The position numbers and the translations under genes are program-made. Positions 8,484-17,087 of a DNA stretch of 64,000 bases are shown piece by piece. Position 1 is the first letter of the stretch. Every line of letters starts with the position of its first letter. This DNA is from Rhodopirellula baltica SH 1. Its GTDB lineage: Bacteria > Planctomycetota > Planctomycetia > Pirellulales > Pirellulaceae. Below the pieces are notes generated by a model that searched no databases, was not told the DNA's origin, and worked only from the letters and a program-made list of their open reading frames with translations. The stretch lies in the NCBI RefSeq assembly GCF_000196115.1, contig NC_005027.1, forward strand, positions 2,108,001 through 2,172,000, written 5' to 3'.

Positions 8484-9785
8484 CACGGCGATCGCATCAA
8501 AATCATGCTGAGAACATGAGTTTCTCGAGGAAGTCGGTATTCCAGCCCGCTTTTTTTCGCTTCTGCTTGAGACTTCGCTTGGTAGTGTCCTGCTTGAGAA
8601 GCGTCGTCACATAACGACGGATGAACGTGAAATTCGCCGTCGCGTTCTTGGTCCGAATGCGGCTGGCATCGTCGTGGAACACGACATCCAACACCCAGTG
8701 CATGGACTCCACGCTCCAGTGACTCCGGACACTGATTGCGAACTCTCCTACCCGGGCAGGTCGACTGAGCAGGAAATAACGAACCTCGACATGGCACTCT
8801 CCATTTCGCTCCGTTTGCGTGATGGCTTGGCCGATGCTCGTCGCACCTGCCCAGAGATCTGTCATGGCTTTCATCTCAGGTGGTATCGGGCAAACAGCGT
8901 AGAATCGTTCTTCCTGTCGGCCACTCTTTTTTCCCACCGTCTTCTTCGACTTCACTCCATTGGCTTTCAGCCCTTCTTCGTGAACCAACTCGAAGTGTTC
9001 ACGGATGGCATTGGCCAACTTGGGATGGTTGTCTTTGATCGCGAAAATGTAGTCGCCGCCATTACGATGAATCTTCTCAGCAATCGACTTCTGGGCTCCG
9101 ATTGCATCGAGCGTGATAATGGTGCCACGGACATCAATGAAGTCTAAAAGCTCATCAATTGCTGTGATTTCGTTGGTTTTTGAATCCACTTCGGTTTGCC
9201 CAAGAGTGACTCCATGTTTGGAAGCCCAAGCGGATACAAAGTGAATTGCGTTTGATTTCTCAGCGTTGGTGTAAGAGCCGCGTGCGGTCTTGCCGTCAAT
9301 CGCAACATGAATGGGCAGAGACTGCTCTTCATCACGATCAAGCTTGTCTTCGGCGTCGCGATATTGCTGACAAAGTTGTGTGTGCCAGTCTAGCAAAGCT
9401 TGCTGAAACTGCTCTGGCTTGATCAGTGACAGGACTCGACCGATGGTGTCGTGCGAGGGGATGCCGTGAGGGAAATCTGCAAAGCGACTGAGCCAATCGA
9501 GTCGTTCATTTCCAAAACACTCGATCTCTTCGGGACCGTCGGCATCGGCGATCGTCGCAGCAACCACTAGGAACAAAATGGAGTTCAACGGATGCGTGGT
9601 TCGTCCGGGAACGCGAGGGTCTTCGACCTGATCAAAGCAGTCGTGAAACACATCGATTTGCGAAAGCATTGCCGTCTCCATAGCAGGGCATGAATCAAAC
9701 GAGTTCACGCAATCTTTCGCAACAGGTCTTCACCAAGACAACCGGCAATCGAATACTTCTTCCGAAATTTGATGCGATCGCCGTG
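8484..9785 (-). mobile_element. ISAs1-family insertion sequence
   Basis: A complete 1302-bp insertion sequence. Terminal inverted repeats are CACGGCGATCGCATC at 8484-8498 and its inverse at 9771-9785. The direct target duplication AGGTCGAGCG flanks it at 8474-8483 and 9786-9795. The single gene fills nearly the whole element. The empty site can be read in the related repeat at 24421-24450, where AGGTCGAGCG runs straight into ACGCCGTTCAGGCG. Confidence 0.9.
8503..9708 (-). CDS. ISAs1-family transposase
   Basis: A 401-residue DDE transposase that appears full length and active. The N-terminal DDE_Tnp_1-associated region shows DPRVPGRTTHPL and FADFPHGIPSHDTIGRVLS. Catalytic residues are in HVAIDGKTARG (first Asp), IITLDAIGAQ (second Asp) and HWSVESMHWVLDV (Glu). 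Start could be the ATG at 9708 or ATGs at codons 10 and 14; the first leaves 77 bases to the right inverted repeat. The stop is 19 bases inside the left inverted repeat, typical of the compact ISAs1 layout. Confidence 0.93.
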   Translation of the reverse strand: MNSFDSCPAMETAMLSQIDVFHDCFDQVEDPRVPGRTTHPLNSILFLVVAATIADADGPEEIECFGNERLDWLSRFADFPHGIPSHDTIGRVLSLIKPEQFQQALLDWHTQLCQQYRDAEDKLDRDEEQSLPIHVAIDGKTARGSYTNAEKSNAIHFVSAWASKHGVTLGQTEVDSKTNEITAIDELLDFIDVRGTIITLDAIGAQKSIAEKIHRNGGDYIFAIKDNHPKLANAIREHFELVHEEGLKANGVKSKKTVGKKSGRQEERFYAVCPIPPEMKAMTDLWAGATSIGQAITQTERNGECHVEVRYFLLSRPARVGEFAISVRSHWSVESMHWVLDVVFHDDASRIRTKNATANFTFIRRYVTTLLKQDTTKRSLKQKRKKAGWNTDFLEKLMFSA

Positions 9786-10054
9786 AGGTCGAGCGACGCC
9801 GTTCAGGCGTACGCGAGGGAGGGGGCCGAGCATGGAAAACGGCGCAGATTGCCCTCCCCCGGAAATCTCGCTGAACGCTCGCTTTCCGACCCCTCCCGCT
9901 GCACGGGCGGGGTTCTCAAGGCGTTACTGGCGATGCACGTAAAAATTCACAACCTCCTTGAGGGGGTGTGAAGTAAGTGCCAATGGGCGTTAGCCACGGT
10001 GGGTGTCTGCTTAACCGCCGCCAACGCGGTACGGCTCATTAAATCAACAAGCAG

Positions 10055-11089
10055 CTACGCCTTGATCGCCTTGCGAACAAATGCCTTTTGTTCGTCTACC
10101 AAAGCGTCCAAGGATGCGAGATCGACTTGAGTGGATCGATCGATGATGGCAAGCAGGCTATCTGCTTCGTTTGCGTCGGGTTGGAAGAAGGTGGCACCGA
10201 AGAGTGATGCACCACGAATATCGCAGCCTCGCAGGTCAGCGCCGGACAAGTCCGCTCCTTCGAGATCGGCGCCGGTGAAGTCTGCCCCTTGCAGATTGGA
10301 TCGTTGCAATTTGGAGTTGGATAGATTGGCGTCGCGAAAGTTTGCTTGTTGCAAATTGCAGGATTGAAAATCGGCGTCCCGAAGCAACGCGTCGGACGCT
10401 TGTAGATTCGCGAGGTCTCGATGCGCCGCATTGATTCCCCGCAAGTCCTGACCTCGAAAATCTCGCGATTCGATCACTCGCAAAGCGGCTTGCTTGGTCA
10501 ACGTCGGTGCCATGTACCGTTCTTCACGCCACGGGTCCGCCCCGTTGTGGTACCCAGCCTCGGATTCCCAGTACCCCAGACGTTCTTCTTGCAAGAACTC
10601 AATCCGACGGATCCACTTCACGCTTTTGTAAAAGTACTTGCCTGGCACAACCATTCGCATCGGACCACCATTTTCAGTCGCCAACGGCTTGCCTTCTGCT
10701 TGCAAAGCGATGATCGGGTCGAGTTCCAACACTTCGCTGAGCGGTAACGAGGTCGAATGATTTCGCTCACTCCTCGCGACAAACGAAACAAAGTTCGCTT
10801 CATCGGTCCATCTCGGTGTCCCCGAGTCGTTCAGCAATTCGAGCAAGCGCACGCCAGCGAACGACATTGCCGGTTTCGACCAACGCGTCACGCAGTGAAC
10901 ATCGATTTGCCGCGTCACCTGCGGCATCGCTCGAATCTCGTCGAGCGAAAACGTGAACGGATTCGCAACGCAGCCATCAATCTCCAGCGACCAAGGCGAA
11001 TCGATGTCGCCCGGGTGTCGTTCACCAACAATGGGCCAACGATCACCGCGAACAAGCTGTTGATTGGGAGGAAGAGTGCTGTCAGTCAT
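10055..11089 (-). CDS. Sulfite-oxidase-like molybdopterin domain fused to pentapeptide repeats
   Basis: A 344-residue protein starting at ATG 11089 (an in-frame start at 11110 would add seven residues). Residues about 10-190 are an oxidoreductase molybdopterin-binding domain of the MsrP/YuiH type; Cys66 in DVHCVTRWSKP is the expected molybdenum ligand and MRMVVPGKYFYKSVKWI is also typical. Residues about 210-305 are pentapeptide repeats (A-D/N-L-x-x), at least 15 units such as GADLEGADLSGADLRGCD, which should form a right-handed beta helix. No signal peptide or Tat motif is seen, so it is probably cytoplasmic. The domain pairing is unusual; the repeat may act as a binding or scaffold surface. 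No molybdenum cofactor genes are nearby. Confidence 0.85.
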   Translation of the reverse strand: MTDSTLPPNQQLVRGDRWPIVGERHPGDIDSPWSLEIDGCVANPFTFSLDEIRAMPQVTRQIDVHCVTRWSKPAMSFAGVRLLELLNDSGTPRWTDEANFVSFVARSERNHSTSLPLSEVLELDPIIALQAEGKPLATENGGPMRMVVPGKYFYKSVKWIRRIEFLQEERLGYWESEAGYHNGADPWREERYMAPTLTKQAALRVIESRDFRGQDLRGINAAHRDLANLQASDALLRDADFQSCNLQQANFRDANLSNSKLQRSNLQGADFTGADLEGADLSGADLRGCDIRGASLFGATFFQPDANEADSLLAIIDRSTQVDLASLDALVDEQKAFVRKAIKA

Positions 11090-11148
11090 GCGAGAATCGT
11101 ACACGCACAAACGGTTTCGAGCGAGAACGATGAAATCACTTGATTAGA

Positions 11149-14100
11149 TCAATCCCGGTACAAAACGTGATTTCTCATGATCCAAAGTAGGTCTCTTCCT
11201 CCATTGATCCGTTCGATGAGCTGTCCATCTGCTCCGTACAGCAGGACACCGCCATTTGAATCGAATCCATACCGAGAGAACATTTTGGCGTTGCCGTCAT
11301 CGACCGCAATTGGGATTTGAAGCTCTCTCGCCCATACGTCTCTGTTTTCAGATCCTGAGATTTTGTTCCCGACGACACCAACGACTTGAACCCCTTGATC
11401 ACCATAAAACTTGTGCACCAGATTCGCTTCTTGGAAACTGTGTTTCGATCGTCCGAACACAATTAGGCGAAAGTTCGCTTCTCCTGAAACAACATCGACC
11501 GGATCGCCGTTCAACCAATTCGTTGCCCTCAGTGGCTGGATCGTTCCCGGCGCCTGCTGATACCGGGCCAGTTCATTAAGTTCGGCTTCCAAGGCGGAAT
11601 GGACTTTGAGTTCAACGTCTTCCCAGGGCGCCGCGGCAACGTCAAAGAATCGACTGGATTGCCGCAACCGTTCACCAAAGCTCGATCTGAATTTGCCATT
11701 TGCCTCGAGAGCATAATGGGCTCCTTCAATCAGTCCATCAAAATGGACGGCCCCCTCTTGGTCGGTTTGCTTGGTCCGTATGGTCGTCGACATGTTGCTC
11801 CCACCATTTGAGCGCGATGACACCTGAATTTTCAGCGAAGCCGGAACATCCACCAAAGCGTTGCCGTCCGAGTCGATGACAACGCCATTCAAACTTCCTT
11901 CGGGTGCCAGCACCATCTCGAGATGTTTCGCCTCGTTTGGCAAAATCGTCACACGAGACAGTTTTTTGGTCGGATGAATCGCATAGACCACCTGATTCCT
12001 TCGCGAACCACGAGCGACCGCAAATTTCCCGTCGGTATCAGTCAGGATGGGCTTTTGCCGAAAACCCTGAAGGACGATGGCATTCGCAACAGGCTTGCCT
12101 GACTCAAACAGCACTCGTCCCTGAATTGGAGCAGACTTGGTCGCGGTGAACGTTTTCATTTGAACGGTCTCGTTCGCCGCAACATGGATTTTCCGTCGAT
12201 CGTCCTCTGTCGCTTTCCACTGTCCCTGATTGTCTTCGATCTGCACCGGGTACTCACCTTCCGCGACCTCACCTTCGTAGTAGCCTTCCGCATCGGTGCG
12301 TAGGAGGTGCCCCTGCCGATGATTGGCGCTGAAAGAGATGGACATTTGCCCAACTCCATCGCCCGTCTCTGCATCCACTACCCGGCCTCGGACCGTTCCC
12401 GTGCGATGAAGCGAGAACTCCATCGTGGGCTTGTCTTTTCGGTAAAAATGCCAGGACTGACTGACAAGCGTTGGGTGCTTGATCGAGATGTTCGAGTTGG
12501 CATCACGTAGTCGCGTCTCAACGATCCCGTCTTCGGGGACATCACAAACGACCATGAATACGCCACCGATCTCATTGACCACCACTTCGATCTTAGCCTG
12601 ATCTATTTTGTCCGAGTCGGTGGGACTTTTGACGACAAACTTGACCGGATCTCCCTTCTCGATCACGGCGGTCAAAGGTGTTTCCGAAAGAGGAGTTTTC
12701 CAAATCGGCGTTTTGGCAAATTCGGGATGCACGAGCTGAACGTCATAAAAGCTGGCTTGCGAAATGGAAGGGATCTCCATACGGCCATTTTCGTCCGACG
12801 TTGGAACAGGCAAACCGAGTTGCTCCCAGACATCACGGTACAGATACAGACTGGTCAACGTTTCGCCTTTTGACTGCAATTGATTCAGGACAACCCCAGC
12901 CACGGGTTGCCCCTCTTCGTCGATCACATCGACAATTCCGACTGCCTCTGGCTGCAGTTCAAAATCCAGGTCGAGCAAATCAGCGTTCAACGGTGGCGAA
13001 CCGGAATGTCGATGAACACGTCGCGATTGAATCGCATGGCCGCTCGCGTACGAATAAATGGCCAGTGATTTCAAATCTGGGTTGGTGAGTGGAATGTCAG
13101 TGAATTCGAAACGCCCCTCTGCATCCGACGTATCCGCCAAGCTCACCACTTCACGCTGCTCCTTCAGTTGGTAAAAGGCAACCACCTTTGCACTTTCAAT
13201 GGGCTGGCCGAACTCATCTTTGACGAATCCCGAAAAGGCCGCATTTGGCAACAGCTCTTCGCTGTCATCGTTGGGCTGTGTGACGATCGGAGTCTTGGCC
13301 GGTGGTTCGCTGGAGCTCGTGATTTGAGGCTCAACCGCCTCGACCGGGATCGCCAATTGGCTACCCATCGCCAACACCAATAGAACTCCAAGCCCGATTA
13401 GCGAACGACCTCTCCAAGTCATTGCTGTTGCCCGATTTCGATTCGCGTTCAGCAGCGATTGGATTCGTTGTTCGAGCTTCCATCGCGAGGTGAACAAGCC
13501 GACCGCTCCGAACGGAACCATTGACGGACTTTGACGCTGGGTGATTTGCAATAGCGTCCGGCAATAGCTCGGCGCATCGCAATTTCCCAGCACATAGTTG
13601 TCGCAAATCTCTTCTCGGGCCTCCGCAAGACAACGATTCAGACGATGTACCAACGGGTTCCACCAATGAATCGCTGATATGAGGTGTTGTAGGATCAAAA
13701 CCCATTGGTCTCGGCGTTTCACATGAGCCAGTTCATGGATCAGAACTTGACGCAAATCCGATGTCGAATCGTCCTGAACCATCTCACTAGGCAAAACGAC
13801 GACCGACTGAATCAGTCGAGTGGCGATGGGAATCTCGACTTGGTCAGAAGTTGCCAAACGAACGGTCTCGGGTCGGATCCCAACGCGTCCGCAGGCTTCG
13901 GCGAAGCATTCACGCACGAGGGGGCTGGAGACGGGATTGGAGCTTCTCAGAATCTGGCGCAAACGCCCCAAGCCGAGCACCACTCGAATCAATCCAACGA
14001 GCGTGCCGAGCAGTGACACCACTACCAACGCAGGAAACACTAACCTCGCCGCTCTCATGAATTGAGCCCTGAGCGGCTTTGCCTGGATTGCTGATTCAGC

Positions 14101-14532
14101 AAACGCTCCGCTCGCCGTCGCGGGCTGGTACGCGTGGGATGTCATCACCACATCGCTTTGTGACAATGCTTCATCTTCTTCCCGCTTTACTTGGTCGATT
14201 GGTGTCGACTCAATGTGGCGTTCCATCAAGCTGGCCACTTCCGTTTCGGCCCGCAATTCTGCTGGCAACGGCGAAGGCATGTTGGAGTCATTGTCCATTG
14301 GCGTGTCGCGTTCGCTGGCCAACAGCCCCGGCAATGGGTTGCGAGAGGCGACCTCAGGCGTTCGTAGCAGAGCGATCCAGGCTGGGCAGACAAGGATCAA
14401 CACCAAAGCGGAAAGAAGCATTCCGTGGCGTGCGGTCGCAAACCTTCGCAACATCCGATTGGCCGTCAAAGCCGCGAAAGAAATCAAGCTGGCGAACAGC
14501 ACGCAACTGAGAACATAAGATGGAAGATTCAT
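11149..14532 (-). CDS. M56 (BlaR1-like) membrane metallopeptidase with carboxypeptidase-regulatory repeats
   Basis: A 1127-residue membrane protein. Residues 1-400 are an M56 peptidase region: membrane helices near 5-25, 35-55 and 160-190, the zinc site HELAH near 266, the downstream EAREEICDNYVLG, and a helix near 378-398. Outside the membrane come several carboxypeptidase-regulatory-like (CNA-B/Ig) repeats, for example FSGFVKDEFGQPIESAKVVAF and GRVVDAETGDGVGQMS. The last 110 residues resemble a thioredoxin/redoxin fold (LIVFGRSKHSF, VQVVGVVGNK, DGNAKMFSRYGF) but lack CxxC. It follows the BlaI repressor gene by 2 bases, so it is the expected sensor peptidase that triggers loss of repression. 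The ligand is unknown; the large outer domain replaces the penicillin-binding domain of BlaR1. Confidence 0.85.
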   Translation of the reverse strand: MNLPSYVLSCVLFASLISFAALTANRMLRRFATARHGMLLSALVLILVCPAWIALLRTPEVASRNPLPGLLASERDTPMDNDSNMPSPLPAELRAETEVASLMERHIESTPIDQVKREEDEALSQSDVVMTSHAYQPATASGAFAESAIQAKPLRAQFMRAARLVFPALVVVSLLGTLVGLIRVVLGLGRLRQILRSSNPVSSPLVRECFAEACGRVGIRPETVRLATSDQVEIPIATRLIQSVVVLPSEMVQDDSTSDLRQVLIHELAHVKRRDQWVLILQHLISAIHWWNPLVHRLNRCLAEAREEICDNYVLGNCDAPSYCRTLLQITQRQSPSMVPFGAVGLFTSRWKLEQRIQSLLNANRNRATAMTWRGRSLIGLGVLLVLAMGSQLAIPVEAVEPQITSSSEPPAKTPIVTQPNDDSEELLPNAAFSGFVKDEFGQPIESAKVVAFYQLKEQREVVSLADTSDAEGRFEFTDIPLTNPDLKSLAIYSYASGHAIQSRRVHRHSGSPPLNADLLDLDFELQPEAVGIVDVIDEEGQPVAGVVLNQLQSKGETLTSLYLYRDVWEQLGLPVPTSDENGRMEIPSISQASFYDVQLVHPEFAKTPIWKTPLSETPLTAVIEKGDPVKFVVKSPTDSDKIDQAKIEVVVNEIGGVFMVVCDVPEDGIVETRLRDANSNISIKHPTLVSQSWHFYRKDKPTMEFSLHRTGTVRGRVVDAETGDGVGQMSISFSANHRQGHLLRTDAEGYYEGEVAEGEYPVQIEDNQGQWKATEDDRRKIHVAANETVQMKTFTATKSAPIQGRVLFESGKPVANAIVLQGFRQKPILTDTDGKFAVARGSRRNQVVYAIHPTKKLSRVTILPNEAKHLEMVLAPEGSLNGVVIDSDGNALVDVPASLKIQVSSRSNGGSNMSTTIRTKQTDQEGAVHFDGLIEGAHYALEANGKFRSSFGERLRQSSRFFDVAAAPWEDVELKVHSALEAELNELARYQQAPGTIQPLRATNWLNGDPVDVVSGEANFRLIVFGRSKHSFQEANLVHKFYGDQGVQVVGVVGNKISGSENRDVWARELQIPIAVDDGNAKMFSRYGFDSNGGVLLYGADGQLIERINGGRDLLWIMRNHVLYRD

Positions 14533-14534
14533 GC

Positions 14535-14978
14535 TCAGCGACCTCGCTTTCGAGTGGCTTTCGACTTGGTCTTCTTCGGAGAGGTCTCTTTCGCTTTTTC
14601 AGCAGCTTCATCAATCATCGCCGTGATCCGCGTGGCTTCTTCCTCCGTCAGCCCGCGGTATTCGATCAACGCCGTCACCATGTCCTCCGGTGAACCAGCG
14701 AAAAATCGATCCACCATTTGAGCAACCTTGACGCCCAGAGAACGCGTTTTGGGTTGAGCGGCGGAATAGACAAACGTCCTGCCGCATTCGCGATGCTTCG
14801 CCCAACCTTTGGCTTCCAAACGCACGATCGTCGTTTGGACCGTGTTGCGTGCAACGTGTCGTCCAAGACCGGCCAAATACTCTCGCACTTCACTGACGGT
14901 CGCTTCGCCGTGCTTCCAGAAGACTTCCATGACCTCCCTCTGGGATTCAGTCAGTGGCGGCGGTGTGGATTTCGTCAT
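14535..14978 (-). CDS. BlaI/MecI/CopY-family repressor
   Basis: A 147-residue winged-helix repressor. Residues about 5-80 carry the DNA-binding domain (LTESQREVMEVFWKHGEATV, GLGRHVARNTVQTTIVRLEAKG), followed by the dimer region (GVKVAQMVDRFFAGSPEDMV) and a very basic tail rich in Lys and Arg. It should repress its own operon until the M56 partner is triggered. It is the first gene of the pair, upstream of the sensor by 2 bases. The ATG at 14978 has GAGAAAC just upstream. Direct repeats at 15022-15061 are candidate operators. Confidence 0.9.
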   Translation of the reverse strand: MTKSTPPPLTESQREVMEVFWKHGEATVSEVREYLAGLGRHVARNTVQTTIVRLEAKGWAKHRECGRTFVYSAAQPKTRSLGVKVAQMVDRFFAGSPEDMVTALIEYRGLTEEEATRITAMIDEAAEKAKETSPKKTKSKATRKRGR

Positions 14979-15021
14979 CCGTTTCTCCTGGACTGTGGTT
15001 CTTCAAGAACTTCCTATCGAC

Positions 15022-15061
15022 GACAACCTGTAGGCATTGTGCTGACAACGCGTAGGCAGTG
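15022..15061 (-). promoter_or_regulatory. Candidate BlaI operator: direct repeat upstream of blaI-M56
   Basis: GACAACCTGTAGGCATTG (15022-15039) is repeated as GACAACGCGTAGGCAGTG (15044-15061), 15 of 18 bases identical and 22 bases apart, which puts both on the same helical face. The first copy contains the dyad ACA-n3-TGT, similar to known BlaI/CopY sites. It lies 44-83 bases upstream of the repressor start, where autoregulation is expected. Binding itself is inferred. Confidence 0.5.
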
Positions 15062-15171
15062 CAAGTGGTTTTTATCTAGAAGGTCTCGGCGTGTTATCTT
15101 ATTGAGGTTTTTTTGCAGCACGGCGTTGTCGCTCAACGCTTCGACCCCACGGAGAATTTGGCAAGACGTCT

Positions 15172-15381
15172 TTGACATTCCCTGCAACGCGGTGGTCACT
15201 CGCAGAATTGCTGTTGCTCACACTGCTGAGCCTTTCATCTGTCCGAGCAGAGAAAAGCCCCGACGGTGAAAAATCTGAATTGAAGACATTCGAGCTAAGG
15301 ATCGTTGATCCTGTAAGACCATCCCGAACCAAGATTCTCGGTGCCCCGAATAGGTCAGACGCATACAACCGATGCAGTTGA
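15172..15381 (+). CDS. Short exported peptide or gene remnant
   Basis: A 69-residue frame whose N-terminus looks like a signal peptide (hydrophobic ELLLLTLLSLSSVRAE at about 11-26, with a signal-peptidase site after SVRA). The rest (KSPDGEKSELKTFELRIVDP) resembles the beginning of a secreted domain and then loses character. It may be the 5' remnant of a longer secreted protein. There is no clear ribosome site. Weakly supported. Confidence 0.3.
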   Translation: MTFPATRWSLAELLLLTLLSLSSVRAEKSPDGEKSELKTFELRIVDPVRPSRTKILGAPNRSDAYNRCS

Positions 15382-15479
15382 CCTGGGGACAATCCAACTG
15401 GAAGGATCAAGAAATTCGCGATCGGAATCACGCTCGGTCCACATCGTTCACCAGCCAATCCAACGACGAACCCGCCGAC

Positions 15480-15818
15480 ATGAACCTATTCGAAAACGTG
15501 CCAACGCATTTACCATCGGAACTCATCGAAGTGTTGGCGGAAGGTGAATCGGTTCGCATCGAACGAATTGTCTCCACGGGCCACTCGACCGCTCCCGGCG
15601 ACTGGTACGACCAAGAGCAAGACGAATGGGTGGTCGTCCTCAAAGGAGAAGCCCGCCTCCGCTTCAGCGACGCCAAAGTCATCAGCATGCAACCGGGCGA
15701 TCACCTCCTCATCCCCGCCCACCAACGGCACCGAGTCGATTGGACCACGCCAAAAGAACCAACCATTTGGCTCGCCATCTTCTTCGAAAAGGTGTCAGGT
15801 ACCTTTTTGGAAGAATAG
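15480..15818 (+). CDS. Cupin-domain protein
   Basis: A 112-residue single-domain cupin starting at ATG 15480 (the frame is open upstream to 15372 but those residues are not cupin-like). Motif 1 appears as GDWYDQEQDEWVVVLKGEARL and motif 2 as GDHLLIPAHQRHRVDWT, with His residues placed to bind a metal. The fold is common in sugar isomerases, dioxygenases and sensors, so no substrate can be named. The last residues (KVSGTFLEE) are encoded by a copy of the inverted repeat described next, so the gene's end was probably extended or replaced by that repeat. Confidence 0.75.
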   Translation: MNLFENVPTHLPSELIEVLAEGESVRIERIVSTGHSTAPGDWYDQEQDEWVVVLKGEARLRFSDAKVISMQPGDHLLIPAHQRHRVDWTTPKEPTIWLAIFFEKVSGTFLEE

Positions 15819-16026
15819 GCAAATTGGCTGCAATTCAAACGGGGCGATGACCGTTGGTCATGTTCGCGCGCCCTGACTTCGCACCGCGATCGCGAAGGCA
15901 GCCTTCGACGTTGAATTTATTGCAACGAAGACCGAGCCGAGATCGCTCTACCGGTTCGAGTTGCGCTACCAGTCTCGAAAGGAAAACTACATAGGTTGCC
16001 AAAAAGGTACCTGACACCTTTTTCGG
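15787..16026. repeat. Inverted pair of a 24-bp repeat (GGTGTCAGGTACC core)
   Basis: A 24-bp word with core GGTGTCAGGTACC occupies 15787-15810 and returns exactly inverted at 15999-16022. Each copy is itself a small hairpin (AAAGGT/ACCTTT). The left copy forms the 3' end of the cupin gene, the right copy lies just ahead of the next gene. Between them (15819-15998) no gene is seen. Confidence 0.8.
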
Positions 16027-16074
16027 GTAGATTGGGCTTTTTGTGTGCGAGCAGCTTGGTGGGCAGGGGAAAAA

Positions 16075-16884
16075 ATGCGGGAGAATCGAATGATGAAAGG
16101 TTGTGGGTTGGTTTGGCTGGCCGGGTTGGTGATGTTTTTTGGCACCGGAGTGCTGAGGGCCGCGGAGCCCGTGCAGGTTCGAGTGCTTTGCTACAACATC
16201 CATCACGGCGAAGGATTGGATAGGAAGCTGGACTTGGAACGAATTGCGAAAGTGATCCAGTCGGTCGAGCCAGACTTGGTGACGCTCCAGGAGGTTGACC
16301 AAAACGCTTCGCGAAGTGGCAGCGTCGATCAACCGGCCGAGTTGGCTCGGCTGACGGGAATGCTGGTTGCTTTCGGGCCAAACATACCGTTGCAAGGTGG
16401 TCATTACGGCAACGCGGTGCTCTCGAAGTATCCGATCGCCAACCATCGCAACGAGCTGCTGCCGAATTTCGACAATGGCGAACAACGTGGTGTGCTATCG
16501 GCGGAACTAACGATCTCGGGACGGAACCAACCTTTGTTGCTGCTGGCCACTCACCTGGACTCTCGACGCGATGACCGCGAACGACTTGCGTCGGCCAAGG
16601 CTATCAATCAAATCGTCAGCGAATCACCGCGGCGACCCGCGTTGCTGGCTGGGGATATGAACGACGTCCTGAACAGCCCAACGCTGGATGAGCTTGAGAC
16701 CATGTGGACTCGAGTCAACGAGCAAGTCATGCCAACGACCCCCGTGGCGAATCCACGACGCCAGATTGATTTCATCCTGTTTCGACCGAGTAACAGTTGG
16801 AAACTGATCGAAGTCAAAGTACTGGACGAAGCGGTTGCGTCCGACCACCGACCAATCTTTGCCGTGTTGGAACTCGTGCAATAA
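16075..16884 (+). CDS. Exported endonuclease/exonuclease/phosphatase-family protein
   Basis: A 269-residue protein with a signal peptide (MMKGCGLVWLAGLVMFFGTG, cleavage near LRAAE). The rest is an EEP fold: CYNIHHGEG (metal-binding Asn), LVTLQEVDQN (Glu), LLATHLDSR, LLAGDMND and ASDHRPIFA (the catalytic Asp-His pair). Members cleave phosphodiesters in nucleic acids, sphingolipids or inositol phosphates; the substrate is unknown and export suggests an extracellular or periplasmic one. ATG 16075 follows GGGGAAAA; ATG 16090 (after GGGAG) is an equally good start and gives a tidier signal peptide. Stands alone. Confidence 0.85.
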   Translation: MRENRMMKGCGLVWLAGLVMFFGTGVLRAAEPVQVRVLCYNIHHGEGLDRKLDLERIAKVIQSVEPDLVTLQEVDQNASRSGSVDQPAELARLTGMLVAFGPNIPLQGGHYGNAVLSKYPIANHRNELLPNFDNGEQRGVLSAELTISGRNQPLLLLATHLDSRRDDRERLASAKAINQIVSESPRRPALLAGDMNDVLNSPTLDELETMWTRVNEQVMPTTPVANPRRQIDFILFRPSNSWKLIEVKVLDEAVASDHRPIFAVLELVQ

Positions 16885-17087
16885 AGCAGCTTCCATTTCG
16901 ATCCCACTGAGAAGCGGACCGAGCCTTGATCGCGTCGTAGCAACAAAACAGCGAATGAACACGGAAGTCTATACACAATTGAGACTTACGGTTTTAAGGA
17001 CTGGGACGCCCCCGTGGCCGAAATCGACTTGATGAGTCATATTGTTGGGCCCAAACAGATTCATCCCCTCTGCTTAAGAGCCTTCCC

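Larger units (their letters stand above)
8300..10052. repeat. Nested repeats: MITE-like copy C split by a second repeat and an IS
   Basis: Read on the reverse strand, 10052-9972 matches the left half of the 110-bp element (TTGTTGATTTAATGAGCC, then GGCTAACGCC) and 8356-8300 matches its right half (TGATTGTTGTGACTCGG). Between them lies a second element whose ends are inverted: TGGCACTTACTTTACA at 8356 and, inverted, TGGCACTTACTTCACA at 9976. Relatives of that second element stand at 24361-24490 and 58296-58410. It is interrupted in turn by the IS at 8484-9785. With the insertions removed, the outer element is about 130 bp, close to the intact copies. The outer end begins right after the stop codon of the next gene (10055). 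Confidence 0.7.

Noticed and set aside
8366-8797. Reverse-strand frame overlapping the IS end
   Set aside because: It crosses the IS boundary and the repeat, out of frame with the transposase.
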